Shown here one piece after another: positions 60,354 to 64,000 of a DNA stretch of 64,000 bases. The notes under the pieces are model-generated. The model did not search any database. It was not told where the DNA came from and was given only the letters and a program-made list of their open reading frames with translations. The stretch is from Sphingomonas sp. R-74633. Its GTDB lineage: Bacteria > Pseudomonadota > Alphaproteobacteria > Sphingomonadales > Sphingomonadaceae. The stretch is from NCBI RefSeq assembly GCF_013416555.1, contig NZ_JACCFG010000001.1:372001-436000 (forward strand), given 5' to 3'. A program made the position numbers and the translations under genes. How positions within the stretch are numbered: the stretch's first letter is position 1; the number at the start of each line of letters is the position of its first letter.

Positions 60354-60476
60354 TCAGTTCTGCGTGGCTCGGGCCAGCCGCTCGGCGCGGCGGACGGGGC
60401 GATCACGCTTTTCGGCGAGGTACATAGCTCCGCCACACAGTGCCGTCAGCACTGCGACCATCACTATCGCAATCAT
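60354..60476 (-). CDS. 40-residue single-pass membrane protein of the psp operon
   Basis: ATG with GAGGAAG upstream. AIVMVAVLTALCGGAMYL is one membrane helix, followed by a strongly basic tail (EKRDRPVRRAERLARATQ). No LExI/EIDSLR motif is present. It lies in the psp operon between two members that have it, after a 76-base gap. Confidence 0.6.
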   Translation of the reverse strand: MIAIVMVAVLTALCGGAMYLAEKRDRPVRRAERLARATQN

Positions 60477-60552
60477 GTGGGACTTCCTCTTTACTGGCGG
60501 CCTCGGCCGCTGGCTCTTTACTGGCGGCGCCCTTGTGCGCCGCGGTGGGTCT

Positions 60553-60822
60553 TTAATTCAGCGGGTTGTCATCCCGCAGGCTTTCAATCTCGTCGGCAAG
60601 GTCGACACCCTTGTCGGTGACGATCCGCTCCAGGACCCGCACCCGCTGCTCCAGCCTTTCGGTCTGGGCGGCATATTGTGCGGCCTTTTCCGCGACCATC
60701 TGCGCCTCGAGCTCCATCTTGCGCTGCTGCAGCGCGAGCCAGGGCTTGATGAACACGCCGCCCAGGATGGCTAGCAGGCCGCACGAAATGCCCAGGATCG
60801 GAATGATGAGCGGGTTGATCAT
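60553..60822 (-). CDS. PspB-like small membrane protein with EIESLR tail (89 aa)
   Basis: Hydrophobic helix (IIPILGISCGLLAILGGVFI), a KPWLALQQRKMELEAQ segment, then coiled coil ending QRVRVLERIVTDKGVDLADE and IESLRDDN. After its TAA the same frame continues open with a coding-like Ala/Lys/Glu repeat (AASKE twice) for about 26 codons, suggesting a once longer tail. Confidence 0.75.
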   Translation of the reverse strand: MINPLIIPILGISCGLLAILGGVFIKPWLALQQRKMELEAQMVAEKAAQYAAQTERLEQRVRVLERIVTDKGVDLADEIESLRDDNPLN

Positions 60823-60834
60823 CGTCGTAATTCC

Positions 60835-61149
60835 TCAGTTGCTCGGGCCGCGCAGCGCTTCGATCTCGCGATCGAGGCTGTGCGCACTGTCGGTCACGAT
60901 CCGCTCGACATTGGCGAGCCGGTCCTTGATCGACCCCAGCTCGGCACGGAGCTGGGCGTTTTCCTGGCTCAGGAGCTTGATCCGCTCCATCGCCGCGTCG
61001 TCATTCTTCGGATAGATCGCCTGGCCCCATGCGCCGTCGAGCGGGTAGCCATGCTTGATCCGAAGCCAGGTGGTGAGAACCCAGCCGCCCACTGCAAGGG
61101 CACCGATGATCACGGCGACCGGGGCGAAAGCTGCGAAAGGAAAATTCAT
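60835..61149 (-). CDS. PspB-like small membrane protein with EIEALR tail (104 aa)
   Basis: Membrane helix (FAPVAVIIGALAVGGWVLTTWL), then RIKHGYPLDG, shared with the next gene's WVRAKHGYPIED and so evidence of duplication. A coiled coil leads to DRLANVERIVTDSAHSLDRE and IEALR. It starts 11 bases after the preceding stop. Confidence 0.77.
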   Translation of the reverse strand: MNFPFAAFAPVAVIIGALAVGGWVLTTWLRIKHGYPLDGAWGQAIYPKNDDAAMERIKLLSQENAQLRAELGSIKDRLANVERIVTDSAHSLDREIEALRGPSN

Positions 61150-61160
61150 CTTCTAACTCC

Positions 61161-61472
61161 TCAACGCAGGCTGTCGATTTCGCGGGCCACCCGCTCGGCG
61201 GGATCGGTTGCGATCCGCTCGAGCACTGCGATCCGCTCTTCGAGCCGCGAAATCTGGCCGGTCAGCCGCTCATTCTCCGTGGAGAGAAGGGCGATCTTGC
61301 GCTCGGCCTCGAGACCTTCGCCAACCTGGCCGCGGTAGCTGCGGCGGCCGCGGCGGCCCTCTTCGTCTTCGATCGGGTAGCCGTGCTTCGCGCGGACCCA
61401 GGTCTGGAAAGCCCGGCTCGCCATCACTGCGGCGACGATCAGAACCGGAACCAGCCAACCAAAATCCCTCAT
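61161..61472 (-). CDS. PspB-like small membrane protein with EIDSLR tail (103 aa)
   Basis: Membrane helix (LVPVLIVAAVMASRAF), then WVRAKHGYPIEDEEGRRGRR, close to the neighbour's KHGYPLDG, then a coiled coil ending ERIAVLERIATDPAERVARE and IDSLR. The paired KHGYP motif shows that 60835-61149 and this gene are tandem duplicates. Confidence 0.77.
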   Translation of the reverse strand: MRDFGWLVPVLIVAAVMASRAFQTWVRAKHGYPIEDEEGRRGRRSYRGQVGEGLEAERKIALLSTENERLTGQISRLEERIAVLERIATDPAERVAREIDSLR

Positions 61473-61504
61473 GTCTTCCTCCCTGTTGACGTCCTGGCGA
61501 TTGC

Positions 61505-61759
61505 TCAGCGCAGGCTGTCGATCTCTGCTTCCAGCCGGTGGGGCTGGTCGGTGATGATCTTCTCCAGAACGGCGAGGCGGCGATGCATTTCGATCGTCTC
61601 CCGGCGCTGCTGGCGGTTCTCTTCCAGAGCCTCGGCCGGTGCGGCCTGGGCGATCTGGGCCAGTGCGCGCTTCACCTTGCGGTTGGCGAAGAACTGGATG
61701 GCCAGGGTGCCCGCGATCCCGGTGAGCATCCCCATGATGAAATATGGCGTCGGATCCAT
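61505..61759 (-). CDS. PspB-like small membrane protein with EIDSLR tail (84 aa)
   Basis: ATG at 61759 with AGGGGAC upstream. Membrane helix (FIMGMLTGIAGTLAIQFF), basic ANRKVKRAL, then coiled coil and RRLAVLEKIITDQPHRLEAE followed by IDSLR. It is the first of the extra genes after pspC, with a 28-base gap. Confidence 0.78.
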   Translation of the reverse strand: MDPTPYFIMGMLTGIAGTLAIQFFANRKVKRALAQIAQAAPAEALEENRQQRRETIEMHRRLAVLEKIITDQPHRLEAEIDSLR

Positions 61760-61787
61760 GTCTTGTCCCCTTTTGACTGCCTGCGCC

Positions 61788-62162
61788 TCAGCGCAGGCTG
61801 TCGATCTCGTCGGCGAGGCGCGTGTTGCGGCTCGTGTAGTAGACCTCGATATCGGCCATGCGGCGGTCGATGTCGCGGAACTTCGAGCGGACCTCGGCGG
61901 TCGTGCGGCTCGGGTTCGAGCGGACACCCTGCCAGAACTTCGCTTCTTCCGGGCCCTGATAGAGGCCGTAGGGCTTGTTCGGTGCCATCCAGGCGATCAG
62001 CACATAGGCGACCACGTTGATCGGGAAGATCCCGAAGGAGAGCAGGACGAAGCCGAGGCGGAGCCAGATGGCGTCGATGCCGGTATAGTCCGCAAGTCCC
62101 GAGCAGACGCCCAGCCACTTGCCGTTTGCCTTGTCGAGGTAGAATTTCGTGCGGCTCGACAT
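61788..62162 (-). CDS. pspC: Phage shock protein C
   Basis: 124 residues. The PspC domain is clear: FYLDKANGKWLGVCSGLADYTGIDAIWLRLGF and a membrane helix (FGIFPINVVAYVLIAWMA). The C-terminal tail RRMADIEVYYTSRNTRLADE then IDSLR matches the motif of the small proteins that follow. PspC is the membrane sensor relieving PspA inhibition of PspF. Confidence 0.94.
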   Translation of the reverse strand: MSSRTKFYLDKANGKWLGVCSGLADYTGIDAIWLRLGFVLLSFGIFPINVVAYVLIAWMAPNKPYGLYQGPEEAKFWQGVRSNPSRTTAEVRSKFRDIDRRMADIEVYYTSRNTRLADEIDSLR

Positions 62163-62164
62163 GA

Positions 62165-62437
62165 TCAGTTCCTCCTCGAGATGTCGTAGGGGCTCTCTTC
62201 GGGACGCTGTTCCCGCTGGGGCCGGAAGTCGGGGTTGTCGGCGGCGATGATGCGCTCGATCGTGATCAGGCGCTCTTCAAGCTGGCGGGCGGTGTAGTGC
62301 AGCTCGTCGAGCAGCTTTTCATCCTCGCCGGTAATCGTCGCCGACTGCTTCCACTTCGTGATGTAGTGCATGATCACCCAGGGGAGCCCGATGAAGAGCA
62401 TCCCGACGATCGTGATCGGAAGAAAGACGTCTTCCAT
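62165..62437 (-). CDS. pspB: Phage shock protein B
   Basis: 90 residues: membrane helix (LPITIVGMLFIGLPWVIMHYI) and a coiled coil with LEERLITIERIIAADNPDF, the PspB hallmark (E. coli PspB has a similar RIQALESILDAEHPNW). It starts 3 bases after the pspA stop and ends 2 bases before pspC. PspB acts with PspC as membrane adaptor. Confidence 0.93.
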   Translation of the reverse strand: MEDVFLPITIVGMLFIGLPWVIMHYITKWKQSATITGEDEKLLDELHYTARQLEERLITIERIIAADNPDFRPQREQRPEESPYDISRRN

Positions 62438-62440
62438 CTT

Positions 62441-63109
62441 TTAGGCTCCCTTGTTCAGGCGGGCCTTCAGGGCCTCGAGCTCGGCATCCACCTTCTCCGA
62501 CGAGCGGAGTTCGGCGATTTCCTCGTCGAGCGTCTTCGGGATCGAGCCCAGTCCGGCGGCATCGGCGCGGCCCTCGGCCAGGTCGACACGGCGTTCCAGC
62601 ACATCGAAGCGCGAGAAGGCGTCCTGCATGCGGCTGCCATTGGTCATCTCGCGCAGGCGGACCCGGTTGCTGGCCGTCTCGAGGCGCGTGACGATCGAGT
62701 TCTGGCGGGCGCGGGCCTCGCGCAGCTTGGTCTGGAGCTTGTTGATGTCCTCTTCCGAAGCCTTCAGGGCCTCGTCGAGCACCGCGATCTCCTCGCTCAG
62801 CTGCTCGCACATGTCCGAAGCCTTCTGCTTCTCGAGCAGTGCGGCCTTGGCCAGGTCTTCGCGGCCCTTGGAGAGCGCCAGCTCCGCCTTCTCGGTCCAG
62901 CTCTCCTGGAGCTTTTCGAGCTTGGCGATGTGGCGGCGCATTTCCTTCTGGTCCGCGATGGTGCGGGCTGCCGAGGCGCGAACCTCGACCAGGGTTTCCT
63001 CCATCTCGAGGATGATCATGCGGACCATCTTCGCCGGGTCTTCCGCCTTGTCGAGCAGATCGGTGACGTTGGCGGCGATGATGTCCCGGGTTCGTGAGAA
63101 GATACCCAT
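62441..63109 (-). CDS. pspA: Phage shock protein A
   Basis: 222 residues starting MGIFSRTRDIIAANVTDLLDKAEDP, then long coiled coils (about 25-180) to the end, the ESCRT-III-like PspA fold. PspA restrains PspF and, when released, oligomerises on damaged membrane. A 108-base leader with two hairpins (63142-63204) separates it from the 39-residue gene. Confidence 0.96.
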   Translation of the reverse strand: MGIFSRTRDIIAANVTDLLDKAEDPAKMVRMIILEMEETLVEVRASAARTIADQKEMRRHIAKLEKLQESWTEKAELALSKGREDLAKAALLEKQKASDMCEQLSEEIAVLDEALKASEEDINKLQTKLREARARQNSIVTRLETASNRVRLREMTNGSRMQDAFSRFDVLERRVDLAEGRADAAGLGSIPKTLDEEIAELRSSEKVDAELEALKARLNKGA

Positions 63110-63141
63110 GTCGTCGTTACTCCTTCGTTTTTTGTTTCCCG

Positions 63142-63204
63142 CCGGGAGGGATCTAGGGGGTGACCCCTCCCGGTGGGTGTCCGCTCGCGAGGGGATGCGA
63201 GCGG
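63142..63204. repeat. Two hairpins in the pspA leader
   Basis: CCGGGAGGG (63142-63150) pairs with CCCTCCCGG (63165-63173), and CCGCTCGC (63181-63188) pairs with GCGAGCGG (63197-63204). On the minus-strand transcript neither is followed by a U-tract. They may partly attenuate or process the message between the 39-residue gene and pspA. Confidence 0.6.
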
Positions 63205-63217
63205 GGGGACCCTTGTT

Positions 63218-63337
63218 TTAGGCGATGACCGCCGGACCAACCGCGCCGGCCATGAAGACCAGGCCTGCCGCGACCGAGAAGGCCACTGCGAAGAAGGCGT
63301 TGCGGTAGTAGGCGGCGTTGTTGGCGTTGGCGTTCAT
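63218..63337 (-). CDS. 39-residue membrane protein leading the psp operon
   Basis: ATG with AGGAC upstream; encodes MNANANNAAYYRNAFFAVAF followed by SVAAGLVFMAGAVGPAVIA, one short membrane helix after a polar Asn-rich start. It is the first gene after the sigma-54 promoter (63396-63411), so it should be made in large amounts in stress. No E. coli psp counterpart known to me. Confidence 0.72.
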   Translation of the reverse strand: MNANANNAAYYRNAFFAVAFSVAAGLVFMAGAVGPAVIA

Positions 63338-63395
63338 TGTCTTGTCCTGAACCTTGGCGTTTCTGTTGGCCCGTCAGCGGGCTTGCTCAATGCAT

Positions 63396-63411
63396 TGCAG
63401 GGGGCGTGCCA
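63396..63411 (-). promoter_or_regulatory. Sigma-54 promoter of the psp operon
   Basis: On the minus strand TGGCACG-CCCC-CTGCA matches the -24/-12 consensus (TGGCACG-N4-TTGCA) at all but one base, with the GG and GC at the required distance. It lies 59 bases before the 39-residue gene and beside pspF, as in known psp systems. Confidence 0.88.
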
Positions 63412-63413
63412 AT

Positions 63414-63454
63414 TTATGAAAACCGCAGAAATCAGCCATTTTTGCCGTTCATAA
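63414..63454. promoter_or_regulatory. Possible PspF enhancer site
   Basis: TTATGAA (63414-63420) and TTCATAA (63448-63454) are inverted repeats directly upstream of the sigma-54 promoter, where PspF should bind. The 27-base spacer is long, so this is tentative. Confidence 0.4.
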
Positions 63455-63513
63455 GGCGTTCAGGTGGCGGATTTAACTTGCCAAGTGTTGGGAAAATACA
63501 CCAAGGGTTCGGC

Positions 63514-64000
63514 ATGGAGCGTACTACCCAGGTCATCGGCCAGTCCTCGGCTTTCCTCGACGCGCTGGAGCGCGCCAGCCGCGCCGCGGCACTCGATCGT
63601 CCCGTGCTGGTGATCGGCGAGCGCGGCACCGGCAAGGAACTGGTCGCCGAGCGTCTCCACCGCCTGAGCCCGCGCTGGGATCAGCCGCTGGTGGTGATGA
63701 ACTGCGCCGCGCTGCCCGAGACGCTGATCGAGGCCGAATTGTTCGGCCATGAGGCGGGCGCCTTCACCGGCGCGACCAAGGTGCGCGTGGGGCGCTTCGA
63801 GGAAGCGCATCGCGGCACGCTGTTCCTCGACGAGCTCGGCACGCTGTCGATGGGCGCGCAGGAACGGCTGCTGCGCGCGGTGGAATATGGCGAGGTCACA
63901 AGGATCGGCTCGTCGCGCCCGGTGCAGGTCGATGTCCGCATCGTCGCGGCGACCAACGAGCATCTCCCCGAACGCGTAGAGAAGGGCACCTTCCGCGCCG
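63514..64000 (+). CDS. pspF: Psp operon activator PspF (partial, runs off window)
   Basis: Open from the ATG at 63514 to the window end (162 codons). Sigma-54 activator AAA+ domain with Walker A GERGTGKE (35-42), GAFTGA (82-87, contacts sigma-54) and Walker [10 protein letters not shown]. There is no N-terminal receiver domain, as in PspF. Divergent from the psp operon it should activate; the rest including the HTH lies beyond the window. Confidence 0.92.
   Translation, partial: MERTTQVIGQSSAFLDALERASRAAALDRPVLVIGERGTGKELVAERLHRLSPRWDQPLVVMNCAALPETLIEAELFGHEAGAFTGATKVRVGRFEEAHRGTLFLDELGTLSMGAQERLLRAVEYGEVTRIGSSRPVQVDVRIVAATNEHLPERVEKGTFRA

Noticed and set aside
63142..63204. Intrinsic terminator between the 39-residue gene and pspA
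   Set aside because: The hairpins are strong, but on the minus-strand transcript they are followed by A-rich, not U-rich, sequence.
1..64000. CRISPR arrays, tRNA genes, insertion sequences or prophage
   Set aside because: No regularly spaced repeats, no tRNA cloverleaf, no transposase, integrase or phage structural gene was recognised. The only repeats are the five palindromic pairs and short hairpins.

Overview
The window is a dense, GC-rich, repeat-poor chromosomal segment from an alphaproteobacterium of the order Sphingomonadales, most like Sphingomonas in the broad sense. The grounds are gene content: a full exosortase A (XrtA) exopolysaccharide locus, a DUF2093 gene, rpoH beside rluD, ffs-dnaX-ybaB in series, chpT beside chemosensory genes, EcfG-like promoters and short palindromic repeat pairs. 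This is read from protein sequence and order; no database search was run. No tRNA, rRNA, CRISPR array, insertion sequence or prophage was seen.

Layout. 1-2.6 kb: end of a possible membrane protein, a Tat-exported tyrosinase, trxB. 2.6-7.0 kb: first XrtA-associated block (two alpha/beta hydrolases and an acyl carrier protein on the minus strand, acyl-CoA ligase and PLP decarboxylase on the plus strand). 7.0-13.7 kb: a large sulfatase, a lipoprotein beta-propeller and a TonB-dependent receptor. 14.0-26.8 kb: main XrtA operon (export lipoprotein, chain-length protein, tyrosine kinase, outer-membrane barrel, ATPase, deacetylase, FemAB protein, glycosyltransferase, XrtA-EpsI fusion, amidotransferase), with neighbours mostly overlapping by 1-4 bases. 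26.9-35.6 kb: MAPEG protein, TetR regulator, amidohydrolase, DMP19-like protein, a deoxyhypusine-synthase-like enzyme beside an ornithine-type decarboxylase (polyamines), threonine dehydratase and several small membrane proteins. 35.6-38.9 kb: alpha/beta hydrolase lacking its nucleophile, two overlapping cysteine desulfurases and a 2Fe-2S ferredoxin. 39-46.3 kb: SRP RNA, dnaX, ybaB, mtgA, rpoH, rluD, a JAMM protein. 46.3-51.5 kb: EF-hand protein, sensor kinase, an EcfG-promoted mini-protein, a serine hydrolase, chpT. 51.6-56.7 kb: cheA-cheW-cheY-cheB-cheR. 56.8-59.6 kb: amidase, RNase P RNA, J-domain protein, ferredoxin-like protein, sufE. 59.8-64 kb: phage-shock (psp) locus with pspF (cut by the window end) divergent from a sigma-54 promoter and an unusually long psp operon.

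The most novel-looking feature is the psp operon. Downstream of pspA-pspB-pspC lie seven further small membrane genes. Five end in a shared motif (R-h-x-x-L/V-E-x-I/V-h-T-D, then L/V-x-x-E-I-D/E-S/A-L-R); a sixth carries a shortened form. The motif also ends PspC and resembles the coiled coil of PspB. It looks like a tandem expansion of PspB-like adaptors that share a docking tail. Other points: palindromic repeats inserted in frame into the tyrosine kinase and MtgA genes, a polyamine pair that may make homospermidine or a guanidino analogue, and two consensus EcfG promoters.
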